Of a stretch of 64,000 bases of DNA, positions 1 through 16,410 are shown piece after piece (positions within the stretch are counted from its first letter, which is position 1; the number at the start of each line of letters is the position of its first letter). The stretch is taken from positions 84,199,049 to 84,263,048 of the forward strand of contig CM053156.1 in NCBI GenBank assembly GCA_028571685.1. Reading direction: 5' to 3'. The translations under genes were made by a program, and so were the position numbers. Below the pieces are notes generated by a model. That model had not been told where the DNA came from and did no database searches. It worked only from the letters and a program-made list of their open reading frames with translations. The stretch is from Heterohyrax brucei (Eukaryota > Chordata > Mammalia > Hyracoidea > Procaviidae).

Positions 1-704
1 TTACATCCAGAAACAGTTCGCTTCATCATCCTCTTTCCCCACCCATCCCCAACTCTAGGTGCCAACGAGGTCTTCCTGCAGACTGGAGAGACAAGAGCTG
101 AGCTCCGAGCCAGTAGAGGTGGGCTGTGATGGGGTCCTGAATCATCTCTCCAGTCAGCCCATCCATGCCCAGTGGGACATCAGCCCAGTGCCCCAGCTTC
201 CCACCACCAAAGACATTCTTCTGAAGTCTAAACACAATGGACCCAGTTTCAGGAAGCAAACCTCTCCTTTATTCTAGGCTGCCACTAACTCTTGAGGCAT
301 TTTTGTGCGAACAAGGAAGATGCATCCAAGTGTCCGAAGATTGTCATGATACGCTTATTACAATTTACTGCCTTCTGCTGGAGTTATCATGGTAGCAAGT
401 ACACCAATAAATCTATGGTATCAATAATATACACGGAGCCCCTCGGGGATAGTGCAGTGCACAACGCTGACAACTGCACATGGCAACCTGTCTTTCATCA
501 CCATTCAACAAGGCTTGACCCTGGAAAAACATTATAGTGGAAGAGATGAAGTCACTTACGGCAGGTTACTCCTTCAAAATGCCCAGATCATTGAGCTCGC
601 TAGGCACGAACACCACACTCTCATGTCTGTTTTGCTCTCCACAAAGTGAACAGGCATTTGTCAAGAGGTTTCAAAAGAGTGTAGGGTACGTACTGTTTGC
701 TCTT
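1..704. other. intergenic, nothing recognised
   Basis: No exon-like frame, repeat or RNA gene was recognised here. The short open frames lack splice context and familiar protein motifs. Confidence 0.4.
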
Positions 705-882
705 GGTTGTTTGTTGAGTCAATTCCGATTCATAGCAACTCCAAGCCTAGAGAGCAGAAGGGTTTTCAAGGCTTTCAGGAGAGATGGCCAGCCCTTTCTT
801 CTGAGGTGCTGTGCAGTGGGTTTGAACCACCAGTGTTTCCTCTATTAGTCAGACAAAAGCATTAACCACTGATGCCCCCAAA
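705..882 (-). mobile_element. AfroSINE (antisense)
   Basis: The plus strand reads the tail first (gagtcaattccgattcatag), then a middle part, then the complement of the B box (gggtttgaaccaccag) and a degraded A-box end near 870. It is a diverged full-length-class copy. Confidence 0.75.
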
Positions 883-1875
883 GAACTCCCAGCTACTGAG
901 TAGGTACATGAGAAATACATATTTCAGTAGAAAATAAAAGAGTGTATGTCGTGTGTGTGTGTCCAAATCCAAGAAGGTTGCATCTTTATTTCCCCCTCTG
1001 AAACTCTTGATCATTGATTCTCAGAAAGTCACCCTTGACTTTGTGCTCCTTGCTCAACTTCAATTCCTAACATTGGGCCAATTTCCAGGAGGAAAGGAAG
1101 ACTTTATATTTCTTAACAACCAATTTACAGTCAAGGAAAAGGAAATCTTGCAAAAAGGGAGAACTTTTTAATGGCACTTACGGACTCTGCATTTCCCTTT
1201 ATGGATACATATAAAATATTGCATTATCTTCTCATGGGGGGGGAAAGGGCAAAGTCTTATCTCCTCAGAGACCAGCCTCGGGCATGCTGACATGGTGCCT
1301 AAATCTCCATGGTTCCTAAATCCCCTCAAAGTCTCCTGTTCTGAGGATCTCTCCCCAGGCAGCAAGAGATTGGTATGGCTTTCTTACCAGCTCAAAAACA
1401 GCTACCGCAAATGATTAAAATGGGAGGTGCTACTCTCCCCCGAGAGAAGGGACAAGACTATTTCAGTAGCATGTTTCCTTTCACTCAATCTGCCCAGGAA
1501 GTGGCAGGGCAGAATCCAGTAGACTTTCTGGCACTGCCAACTGTTCAGAAAGTCACTCTAATGATGAGAAGTTGAAATCTTTACTTGTGAAATGGAATAC
1601 CTGCGGGGAACCGACCTTATCACTTAGAATAAAAAAAAGGAGTCACAGATACCACTTGAACAGGACCAGAATCCATTGAATTGTTGTCTGATTTTACTTT
1701 TCTTTTTCCTTTCTAGAGTTTGGTTGAATTTGTTTTTATCTTTATCCATCATTCACTGGATTGAATAATGCTTATGTTCATGTTTAGTTGCCCCTGTGTT
1801 TTATGTTGGTGACAATCATAACGGTTTTTCACTGTGTTATTAAAAATGTTAACATTCCAAGTACAAGTTGACTTA
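883..1875. other. intergenic, nothing recognised
   Basis: I see no supported feature. A short GT run near 945-960 and a G run near 1237 are the only simple sequences. Confidence 0.4.
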
Positions 1876-2438
1876 CAAGGTCTGACAGTTAAGTTCACAA
1901 ACTTAATTGTCCTATGTACTATGTACCTCATTGTTGAATATCACTAGAGTTACCTTCCAAGTACTCACTTTGGGAAGTACCAACACCAGCACCTAGTTTG
2001 CCCTTTAGAGCAACGTTCGAACACTTTTACTGGAACGGCCATCAGAGCTGTCGTCCAATTACCCTCGATGTCCTGCATGTCATCAAAATGTCTTCCTTTC
2101 AAAATTTCGTTTTTCTTCAGATAAAGAAAAAGTCACTGGGGACCAGATCAGGTGAGTAGAGGTGGTGTACCAATACAACTGTTTGTTTATTGGCTAAAAA
2201 CTCCCTCACAGACAACTAACTATACAATGAAGTTCATGAACTTGCCTCCTTGTAAATGTGTGCAACGACCATTGCAGAAAGAGTTCCAAAATTGCTTTAA
2301 AGGGTGGAATAGGTGCTGGCATCAGTGTATAGTTTCCCAAGTGAAGTACTTAAAAGGTGACCATAGTGATATTCAGCAATGAGGTACGTAGTACTTTTTC
2401 TAGGATGAATTTGTGAACTTACGTGGTAGTCCTCATGT
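1876..2438 (+). mobile_element. palindromic mariner-like MITE, copy 1
   Basis: The element begins after a TA dinucleotide with CAAGGTCTGACAGTTAAGTT and ends with a degraded inverted copy near 2437. The first roughly 170 bp (TACCTCATTGTTGAATATCAC onward) return as an inverted copy at about 2270-2390 (GATATTCAGCAATGAGGTAC). Between the arms lies an asymmetric centre containing GGGGACCAGATCAGGTGAGT. Length and layout match copy 3 at 32037-32601. The sequence resembles the end of a mariner-family transposon with the transposase part removed; family placement is from memory. Confidence 0.7.
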
Positions 2439-2654
2439 GAAGATGTTCACAACTGCTTATGTATTTCTAAAGGGCTCATAAAGGTAGAAGAACCCAATAG
2501 ATCTCACAAGAGCAGGGCAGGAGTCAAGTGTGTAAGCACAGAAAATAATTAAACCACCCAGCTCCGTCCAGAGAGGCTACAATTCATATCAGCCACCTTT
2601 ACTGGTGAACCGGAGTAATTGTCAAATCAAACCAGTGAGCCTGCCCCATGAATG

Positions 2655-3180
2655 AGCCTTGCTAAATGAAATAAGTCAGTCACAGAAAGGCAAATGCAAA
2701 ACAATGCCACCGATAAGACATATGCTGCTGGACAGACGTGTGGAGACCACAGTTTGTTAGTGGTTGCCAAAGGTGGGAAGGAAGAGAGGAGGGGTGCCAT
2801 TGTTTAAGTGGTGTTGAGTTTCTGTTGTTACTGAGTGCCACCTAGCTGATTCGGACTCATAGAGACCCCATGTGACAGAGTAGAACTGCTCCACAGGGCT
2901 TTGAAAGCTATAAATCTTTACAGAAGCATTTCATCATGTCAAAGAACCACTAGGTGGGTTCAAACTGCCAACCTTTTGGTTAGCGGCTAAGTGCTGAATG
3001 GTTGCATCACCAGGGATCTTTGTTTTCCTGTTAACGATGGTAAAAGAGTTTGGAAAAAGATGTGGTAATGGTTTTGTACCACATGGTGAACCTAATCAAT
3101 GCCTTTGAATTGAACACTTAAAAACTGAGTTGGCAAAGACTTTTTTAATATATATTTTAGCACAATTAAAAAATGAAAAG
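2655..3180 (+). mobile_element. L1 (L1M-type) 3' end, split by an AfroSINE
   Basis: The wording 'aaatgaaataagtcagtcac', then 'tagtggttgcc' and 'gaacacttaaaaa', is typical of old mammalian L1 3' ends. The fragment is interrupted at 2823-3018 by an AfroSINE and resumes near 3020 before an A-rich end. Confidence 0.6.
2823..3018 (-). mobile_element. AfroSINE (antisense), inside L1 relic
   Basis: A full-length-class copy: tail complement at 2845-2910, central 'aatctttacagaagca' at about 2914, B-box complement 'gggttcaaactgccaacc' at about 2957, and the head complement ending in 'accagggatc'. Confidence 0.85.
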
Positions 3181-3184
3181 TTAC

Positions 3185-4090
3185 TTTGACAAGAAAAGAA
3201 TGTAAGCTAAAACATAATAAAAACACCCCTGGGCCTCTAGAGTATAAAATAGCAAAGAAGTTTTGTTGCGTAATTCAAAGCCTAGAGATATTTTCTGACC
3301 TGGTGTCCACTGGAGGTAAACTGTTAAAATCCTTCGGCTCATGGCGCCTGCCTTCCTGACTGTGTGGGGGACACCGTGCCAGGATCACCCAGCCTTGTGG
3401 TTGGAGGGTCAGTTAGGCACACAGCAGAGCCCACTATGATCAAATGATCATGACAAACATTGCTGCACCAGCCTCCTGCCTCAAGACGGGCACGTGACTG
3501 CCTTTTGCTTTTCCATTTTATCTTCTCTCTGAAATACTATTAGAGAAAACTATGAAATGATTCTGCTGTATGGACAAGTCCTGCTAAATCATTTTTTCCC
3601 TCTTGTCCTCAGGGGAAGAAATGTTATTATGAAGATAGCTGCCCAGTCTGCATTAATTTCCCTACATTTTCATCCTCTTGATGACTGTCCCCTAAGAAGC
3701 TGATTTATGACAAAAAAGAGAAAGAACAGAGAGGGAGAGCACTCATTTCTCTAATTCCAAACCATGAGCATGGGGTCTCTACATTTCCCTGGGACCACCA
3801 GATCAGGACCCAGGAGTGTTTACTCAAAACTCCCAGTTCTTGAAAAGTCAGACTGAAAATTACATTTTCTAGGAAACCCCAAGGGAAATAAAGACTGTCT
3901 TAGCTGAAGACCTATGACAGTGTATTATTTCACTGTAAATATCATCAATTGGACTTAAAAATACTCAATTTCACCCAGAACTTACGAAGAGCTTCTACCC
4001 TTAAATGAATCTTAAATGCCTTAACTGGCCTCCAACAAACTGCTGGTGTAGCAAATTCTCCTGAATATATTTAAATTCTCCTCCCCCGAC
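3185..4090. other. intergenic, nothing recognised
   Basis: No repeat or coding signal could be named in this stretch. Confidence 0.35.
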
Positions 4091-4094
4091 CCCA

Positions 4095-4281
4095 CCTCCT
4101 ACGGCTGTCTTGCCCTCTCTCTCTCCCTCCCATCCTCTGTCTTTCCCTCCTTCTCTCTCATTATCTCATCCTCCTCTCCCTCTATCCTTGTCTCTGCCTC
4201 CCTCCCTCCCTCTCTCCTGCTCTCTTTCTGTGTTTCTCCCTTCTCTCTCTCCCTCTCCTCTAATTGTCTCCTGCCTCTCTC

Positions 4282-4315
<34 letters not shown>

Positions 4316-4345
4316 CCCCTCCCTCTCCTCCTCTCCCCCTTCCCC
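4095..4345. repeat. CT-rich polypyrimidine tract
   Basis: About 250 bp is almost entirely C and T on the plus strand, with a clean (CT)n core near 4290-4315. Open frames across it are serine/leucine/proline or arginine/glutamate low-complexity artefacts. Confidence 0.9.
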
Positions 4346-4894
4346 CCATATACACACCTCCTTTACTCAAAGGAGCGGTATCTTCAGAAGCCAAATGCCA
4401 ATTTCACTCCCTGGAGGAGCAGCACTGCAATTCCAAAGAAAAGCAAGAGGTACCTACATGTTTATTTCTGAACAAATGTTGACAAAATGAGGAATGTCAC
4501 TACAGGTTTTCATTTCACACAATGGCCACTTTCCGTGGGTTACTTTCCGCAGCTGGCATGCAATGTCTTTTCTGCAGGTAAATTCTGCCTGCAGCCCTGT
4601 GAGAACTGCCAAGATTCCCTTGAGGCTTTTTCCCTCACAGAACAAAAAGGGGATCAAGCTTACCTGCCCTGAAGTCTTCAGCACCTCAACTGAGTTTACA
4701 CTAGAAAAGAGGAGTGGCTATAACCCCGGGTCACTGCAAAGGAAATGCCTTGCACTGGGACTGAAGTGGGTAACAGGAATCACCTGTGGACACTTAAACT
4801 GCAGGTACCTAACAGTCAGCACCCGGCGACTGGGATGTTAGGTTGTCTTTGGGTTTTACTCAGAGCTTTAAACAGGGTTGTTCCAGTTTGAAGC

Positions 4895-5467
4895 CCTACT
4901 GAGAATATACATTTCCACCCCAGATATACTGAATGTTTCAACAAGATCCTGAGGTGATTCTTATGCATAATAAAATTTAAGAACTCTGATCTCTGAATGG
5001 TTCTTAGAATTGGTCCCTAACCAGCATCATTTGCATTGCCTGGGAACTTGTGAGAGATGCAAATTCCCAGCAGGAGTTTGAACCTGAATGAACCAGTGGG
5101 AAGCCCTAGTTTTACTTAAAGACACAGCTTCCTCAGTGTCACCAGGCCTACAGTCTTGGGGGGAGGGGAGGATCTTGGTAAAAGGCACATTCTGGTTCAG
5201 CAGCTTTGGGGTGATTCTGTATTCTGACAAACCCCATTTGGTGTGGGCACTTTTGGTTCACAAATCACATGCTGAATTAACAGCTTAAAGAAGGACTGAT
5301 GGAAGCATCTCAATGTTCAACAAGCAACCCCAGCCCACCATGACAGACTTCAGCTCTGGGCTTGTAAGAAATACAGAATCTTAGGTCCCACCCCAGACCT
5401 AACGTGTCCAAATCTGAATTTCATGAAGATTTCCGGTGGCCCCGACACATACTGAAATTTGAGAGGC
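4895..5467 (+). repeat. cluster of MER5-like hAT fragments
   Basis: Phrases typical of MER5-type nonautonomous hAT elements recur: 'caacaagatcctgaggtgat' at about 4939, 'gcattgcctgggaacttgtg' at about 5033, an inverted 'ttctggttcagcag' at about 5190, and 'cccaccccagacctaac' at about 5387. Borders are approximate and the pieces may be separate insertions. Confidence 0.5.
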
Positions 5468-5602
5468 AAAGGCCAAATTTACAAACAAGGTGTTTTCTGG
5501 CTGACAGGTCAGAGATAACACAGGAAAAAATAAATCCCTTTGATTCTAAGATATCTGAACCCCACATTAAAGGTGGGTCTATATTAAAATGGGGAGGAAT
5601 CT

Positions 5603-5795
5603 CTGGGTAATGCAAATGGATACTAACCAAAGGTTGGAGGTTCAGCCCTGCTGAGAGGCACCTCAGAAGAAAGACCCGATGATCTATTTCCAAGAAATCA
5701 GCCATTGAAAACCCTACGGAGCACAGTTCTAGTTTGAGCACATGGGATCACCATGAGTCAGAACTCACACCATGGCTACCGGGTTTTCTTGTTTT
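5603..5795 (+). mobile_element. AfroSINE
   Basis: The head is degraded. The long-form middle (agaaagacccgatgatctat) and tail (atcaccatgagtcagaactc) are clear, followed by the T-rich end. Confidence 0.8.
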
Positions 5796-6294
5796 CTAGC
5801 AGAGAGGACAGAACAAACTATTTAGAACTCAACATCTTGACTCCCACCACCCCTCCAAGACCACCCAAAGAAATCAGTTCAGACAAGAGCTCTGACAGTC
5901 AACATGAAACATCTTATCTTGCTTTGTTACACTTCTCTGCATCCATTACTACTCTCTGCTGCTTAGGTGAACCATTTGGGGAACCCTGCTGTACCCAATG
6001 GGCCCTTACCATCTGGGGACATGTGGCTTAAACAGTAAAAATGGATTGATAAAGCCGAGACCCCTCCGGCAGAAGCTGAGGTGTCACTGTACTTTTAGAA
6101 CTCGACTGCTCTTTGCAAAGACTCAAATTGTGTTTCATGATTAGCAAGAACAGAAAAAGAGCTATGTCTCCATTTCTATAAATTCCATACCTAGCAAAGC
6201 ACATGACATGTCATAGGATAATGTAATCAGTGCTGGTTGAAGGTGTTTATTTCAAGATTGAAAGCAGTAATTCACCAGGAAGGGAAAAAAAAAC
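5796..6294. other. intergenic, nothing recognised
   Basis: No feature supported. Confidence 0.35.
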
Positions 6295-6357
6295 ACCCTA
6301 CTGTCAACTTAACTCTGACTCATGGTGACCCCATGTATGCAGAATAAAACTGCTCTG
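6295..6357 (-). mobile_element. AfroSINE tail fragment (antisense)
   Basis: Contains 'ctctgactcatggtgacccc' followed by 'ctgctctgcat'. It lies directly against the next AfroSINE and may be the part into which that copy inserted. Confidence 0.6.
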
Positions 6358-6563
6358 CATTGCTGTTGTTTGTGTTCTATCAAGTCCATTCCAACTCATA
6401 GCAACCCTATAGGACACAGTAGAACTGCCCCATAGAGTTTTCTAGGCTGTAATCTTTACAGAATCAGAGCAACAGGTCTCACCTTCAGTGGAACAGCTGT
6501 TGGTTTTGAACTACCATCCTTTGGGTTAACAGCTGAGTGCTTAATCACTGCACTTCCAGGCTC
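6358..6563 (-). mobile_element. AfroSINE (antisense)
   Basis: A complete copy with 'cattccaactcatagcaacc' at about 6387, 'gtaatctttacagaatc' and B-box and A-box complements, ending 'cttccaggctcctt'. The sequence aactgctct lies just before it and again just after it, probably a target-site duplication. Confidence 0.88.
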
Positions 6564-6658
6564 CTTAGAACTGCTCTATTAGGTTGCTAAAAAGTAGAGA
6601 TCTAAAAAAAATACAGCAGTCCAGGTTGCCAGAAACCAGAAAGAAAGAGGAAAAGGAG

Positions 6659-6792
6659 AAAAACCTGTAAGACGGAAAACTAGAGAAACACTTGGAGCAA
6701 AATATGAATAAGCATGACCTTAGATAAAAACCTGTAAGACGGAAAACTAGAGAAACACTTGGAGCAAAATATGAATAAGCATGACCTTAGAT
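6659..6792. repeat. perfect 67-bp tandem duplication
   Basis: Positions 6659-6725 and 6726-6792 are the same 67 bases, beginning aaaaacctgtaagacgg and ending cttagat. No mismatch is visible, which suggests a recent event or an assembly artefact. Confidence 0.95.
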
Positions 6793-7371
6793 AGAGCCTG
6801 ACACACTCTGGAATCCTGGGTAGTCCCCACAAAGCAGAGAGCATCTGTGAGGTGTTCTATACAAGTTCTTTATTTTCTTCCTTCTTGCCTTCCAGCGGTT
6901 CTTTCAGAAGGCTGCTGCTTGCTACAAGCAATTTGCATACATTTGCTGATCAATACATCAAGGAACAGAGGAGTGAGGGAACATCCAGGCAGTGATAGCA
7001 AGGCACTGAGGAATGCCAACAGGACAATGCAAATACAAGGTTCACTTAGCATTTTTGTGGACACAGCGATTTCTGAAAGCTATCTTTGAGTCTTAGACTA
7101 GAAGGGGAGCATCTGCCTCCTGCTCTTCAACCTGCTCTGCTCACATTCGATTTTCTTCCCTTCCTCCTGCCAACTCCAATATCCTCCTTCAACCTGATAC
7201 GCTTCTCTGCTTGTGTTGGGGTTTAAGCCTTACTCTTAGTATACACCTTTAGCTGAGCCCCTGCTATGTGCTATTCAAAATTCTTGTTTTAACTATTTTC
7301 CTGTCTTAAGGCTTTTTTTCCCCCTCCGTTCTGGTTTCTGATGATCAGAAACCAGATGGCTGGATAGCTGT
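6793..7371. other. intergenic, nothing recognised
   Basis: No feature supported. Confidence 0.35.
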
Positions 7372-7497
7372 TTGGTTTGTCTTTTTCTATCCTGCCTCCC
7401 TCCCTCTATTCCTCCCTCCCTCCCTCTCTCACTCCCTCTCATCCTTCCTTCCTTCCTTTTTCTCTTTGTCTTCCTTCCTTCCTCCCACCCTTATCCT

Positions 7498-7539
<42 letters not shown>

Positions 7540-7545
7540 CTCCCT
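7372..7545. repeat. CT-rich tract with (TC)n core
   Basis: CCTCC and TTCC runs are followed by about 35 bp of clean TC repeat near 7501-7536. Confidence 0.9.
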
Positions 7546-7578
7546 TTTTGTAGGGGGTAGGCATCTACTTTTTAGCAA

Positions 7579-7845
7579 AGGAGCCCTGATGGTACAACAG
7601 TTAAGAGCTTGGCTGCTAACCTAAGGGTTGACAGTTCAAACCCACCCAGCAGCTCCATGGGAGAAAGACTTGATGATCTGCTTCCACAAAGATTACAACC
7701 CAGAAAATTCCATGGGGCAGGTCTCTGTAATACATGGGGCCTCTATGAGTCAAAAATTGACTCTACGACACCCAACAACAACAGATTTACTCTGACACTT
7801 ATGGAGTCACCACAAGTCATAATTGACTGGATGGCCACTGGTTGG
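7579..7845 (+). mobile_element. AfroSINE with CAA tail, plus a second tail fragment
   Basis: The head 'ggagccctgatggtacaaca' starts near 7580; the long-form middle 'cttgatgatctgcttcc' and tail 'cctctatgagtcaaaaattg' end in 'cccaacaacaac' near 7781. A second tail-like piece (gagtcaccacaagtcataat) follows at about 7784-7845. Confidence 0.9.
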
Positions 7846-8137
7846 TTTCATTCACCCAACATAAGATTAAATCACCTTTATGATGTGTTACATATGTCAC
7901 TAGGTATTGAGTTCATAGAAATGGTGAAATGAAGAACCTACATGTCTTGTTTGATGTTCACAACAAACTATTTCCTGTTTACATGTGAAATAACTGGAGC
8001 TCAGAGAGGTGATTCCATCCTAGGTCTATCCAAACTTTACAATTTTCCGTCTAAATTATACTGTCCTTTGTTGCTTTGGTCCCTCACTTCAGTCTCTCCT
8101 TCCCTGGTCACCATGTTTGAGGGTGTTCTTATTTCCT

Positions 8138-8272
8138 AGGGAGCTCTACTGTTTAAGCACTACAGCCACTCACCAAATAGTTCAGCAGTTCAAATGCACC
8201 AGCCACTCCTTGAAAACCCTACAGGGCTATGAGTCAGAATCGACTGCATAGGAATGGGTCCGGGGTTTTTTT
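8138..8272 (+). mobile_element. AfroSINE, short class
   Basis: The head is degraded. 'gttcagcagttcaaatgcac' is followed by 'cagccactccttgaaaaccc' and 'gctatgagtcagaatcgact'; the long central block is absent. Confidence 0.85.
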
Positions 8273-8849
8273 AGTGTTGTTGTTTATTTGTTTTTTACTT
8301 CTGGAGTAGGTTAGGATACATTTCTAAGGACCTTGTACAGCCTTTTCTTCATGTGGCAGGTACTCTCCACATTTGAGAGACATAGCTTCAGTGCCTTTCC
8401 AAACAGACTTTCTCTTGAAGGTTTTGAATGGATTTTGCATTCCAAAACACAACACTGGCATTTAGGAATTGAAGTCAAGCACTTTGCCAATTTTCTTCCA
8501 AAAACTCAAGAAAAATAAGGGCAACCCCCTACAAAGGTGGCCACAACGTGTTTATAAAAGACTTGTTTCCACATTGATTTATTGTGATAGTCATCCAGTG
8601 TTTCCTGTCCCATCATGTATGTCTACTAATAATTCCAGTGCTCTTGAACCATTTTGCCAAGAAATGATTAATGGTATGTTTACTCGTGGCTGGCTTTTAT
8701 TCAAGTATGATCCACCCTTTTGCACTACATAGACACAGATTCTGAATACAGAAAACCACATGGAAGCCTATGGTAGAGCAAGTACACTTACATAATATTC
8801 CACTCATGTTTAGATGAAATCCCCCTCTGTCATACCTTTGTGCAATATT

Positions 8850-8987
8850 GTGGAAACCCTGTGGTATAGTGGTTAAGAGCTACAACTGCTAATCAAAGGG
8901 TCAGCAGTTCGAGTGCACCACGCATTCTACTCTGTCCCACGTGCTCACTATGAGCAGAATCGACTTGATGACAGTGGGTTCTGGCAC
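8850..8987 (+). mobile_element. AfroSINE, short class
   Basis: 'tggtatagtggttaagagct' at about 8862, B box 'gcagttcgagtgcacc' and tail 'gagcagaatcgacttgatga'. Confidence 0.88.
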
Positions 8988-8989
8988 AA

Positions 8990-9754
8990 TATTGCTCTTC
9001 ACATTATACAATCACAAAGCAGGAAAGACTTTTGAATGAAAGCCAGCTGGGGAATAACTCACCAAGCAAAGCAGCAAGTATCCATTGTCAACTTTTCTAG
9101 AAAATTCTTTATGGGAAAGGAGGAAACTGCCTTGTCATAAACGAACGTTGTGACTCAGTGAATAATCACAGTCCCAGTAGAAAGTGCATACCTGCACGTT
9201 TCTCCCAAACGGCACTGAAACCCTGCCCTCACCGTCAGTGGGTGCTGATAGGGATCTCCAAAATTGTACTAACTGACAACTGACCAGGAAGTGAAATCAA
9301 ATCTCCAGGCTAGACGTCTGTCATAACAGTTCTAAAAAGTAGCAGCCTGTCACCATCTATGGAGTCCTTTACTACTGAGAAAAGGGCAGAACCGTATCCC
9401 AAAATCTGTCAGTTTGAACATATTGACCTTCTTAATCACCCTCACTCATTCATATACTAAGTGCCTTTGTGATGTCTGGAGAGTAATTTTTTTAACTTTC
9501 TGACCATAAGTCCTTTTGAAAAAAAGAGTTTATACTGAGTTCATTGATTCTCTTTTGGCAAGCTCACAACTCCTGAATTTGGATGGATGAAACACAGTAA
9601 AGATTTTCTATCCAATTCAGAGAACACTATCTGGAGATTCAGAAAGCTTAGCTTAAACTCCAGGAAAAAAGAACCTCGAAAGAAAGAGAGTCAGAAGAAG
9701 AAGGAAGTAAATCCTGGAAAAGACTTATTTCCAACACCAAAAGCACAAAGCAAT
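8990..9754. other. intergenic, nothing recognised
   Basis: The stretch lies beyond the end of the CBLN4 transcript and no repeat was recognised. This starts the AfroSINE-free block around CBLN4. Confidence 0.35.
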
Positions 9755-9774
9755 TCAATTAACATATATTAACC

Positions 9775-9780
9775 TTTATT
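9775..9780 (-). terminator. distal poly(A) signal AATAAA
   Basis: AATAAA on the minus strand. About 15-45 bases downstream in transcript direction lies a U/GU-rich stretch (TTGCTTTGTGCTTTTGGTG), as expected of a cleavage downstream element. Confidence 0.6.
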
Positions 9781-10346
9781 ATATAACAGAGACATAAATA
9801 ATTTTATGAAATCATGTGACTAGTACAAAAGACAAAATAAGATATTGCACTAAGTTTAGATATGGGATATTTGGATTGAATATTAGCTAAACAAATAAAT
9901 ATATACAATTTAAGGAGTTAAGGCAAAACTAGATGAAACTTTAAATGCAATGAAAGGTTTGAAAAATAGGTATAATTAAAAACAAGGATATCCCATCTCC
10001 AGTTAACAAAGTGGCCATGTCTAAGGGGGAAAAAATCCCTTAGGTTTTTAATAAAGTGGTTATTATCAATCATGTTAATTAAAGTTGAATAATAAAGCCT
10101 AAGATTTCCCACAGAGGAGAGTTGTTTTGCCGAGGTTTGGGGATTGAGCATTTAAAACTCATGTAAGCAACTTTTTCCTTGTCACAGTTATGATCTATTC
10201 TTCCTATTAGAAAATATAATTTGGAAAATATGATTCTTTCACATATATAATTAAAATACAGCTATGAAGCATTCTCTTTTTTTCTTTTTTCTTTCCCTTT
10301 AGGGAAGCCACACGGGTGGTCTCCAAGTAAATCTGCAGACAAGCCA

Positions 10347-10352
10347 TTTATT
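10347..10352 (-). terminator. proximal poly(A) signal AATAAA
   Basis: AATAAA on the minus strand, about 570 bases after the CBLN4 stop. The downstream sequence is less GU-rich than at the distal site, so this may be an alternative site. Confidence 0.4.
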
Positions 10353-10922
10353 ACCCGATTTGTAAAGAAGACACAAAGCCCATCAGGGAAAAACAACTCC
10401 CAGGTACCTTTAGGAGAACAAAAGAAACCAATCTGAAAAGAACAGAAACAAGCAGAGTCAATACATCAACACTGTATACACTTCTTTGGCAGTAACACAC
10501 TAACTGTCAATCGAAGTCAAACTTAAGAGTTCTCTAATTCTTAGACCCGGTTGCCAGCCTTTTAAAAATAAAAGAATAAAATTCCACACTGGCAAAAAAT
10601 TCAGTGATTCCAGGAAACAAAATTCAGAATAAGCCTGGTAGGCAGTTTTTGACTGTTACACTGACGCTTAGATAGATAATATCTATTTTGAGTCCAAATC
10701 CAATAACACTGAAACAGCACACGCACGAAAAAATAATCTGTGAAACTTGGGACTGGTTCAAACAGGCCTAGAATCCTTAAAGAGAATCCATATTCAGCCA
10801 TGAGAAATCAAGAACAACAACAACAAAGAAAATCCATCTGATGAGGGAAAAAAAATGATCTTCAGATAACTCTGGGGTAGGCTTACCCCTCACCTGGATA
10901 AATGTCACAGAGAAATCAAATT

Positions 10923-16184
<5,262 letters not shown>

Positions 16185-16257
16185 TTAGGCAGATGCTGGC
16201 GGCTGGATGGGCAGCGCTGCAGGAAAGGCGGTGACGATGCGCGCGCTTCCACTGATT

Positions 16258-16329
16258 CTATGGTTTGAAGTCCAGGTCTCCCCTTGCTCTCTCTCTGGCT
16301 CTGCTACCTTTGTCCTTTAAGGAGTTCAT
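16258..16329 (-). other. CBLN4 uORF 2 (23 codons)
   Basis: ATG at 16329, TAG at 16260-16258, giving MNSLKDKGSRARERARGD and five more residues. The start context is weak (T at -3). It ends 142 bases before the main ATG. Confidence 0.5.
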
Positions 16330-16374
16330 GCAGAACCCTCTACTCCACCCTCCTCCGACCAAGAATCAGCCCTC

Positions 16375-16410
16375 TTAGGGGCCCCTTCGCCCACACTTAT
16401 TCCCAAACAT
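16375..16410 (-). other. CBLN4 uORF 1 (11 codons)
   Basis: ATG at 16410, TAA at 16377-16375, encoding MFGNKCGRRGP. The start context is weak (T at -3). Confidence 0.45.

Larger units (their letters stand above)
9755..10922 (-). other. CBLN4: CBLN4 3' untranslated region (putative)
   Basis: The region follows the TAG stop of CBLN4. It is AT-rich and holds two AATAAA signals on the minus strand. If the distal signal is used, the 3'UTR is about 1.17 kb. The end is inferred from signals only. Confidence 0.55.

Noticed and set aside
4110-4490. 126-codon frame rich in serine, leucine and proline
   Set aside because: It is a translation of the CT-rich tract. The antisense frame is equally open.
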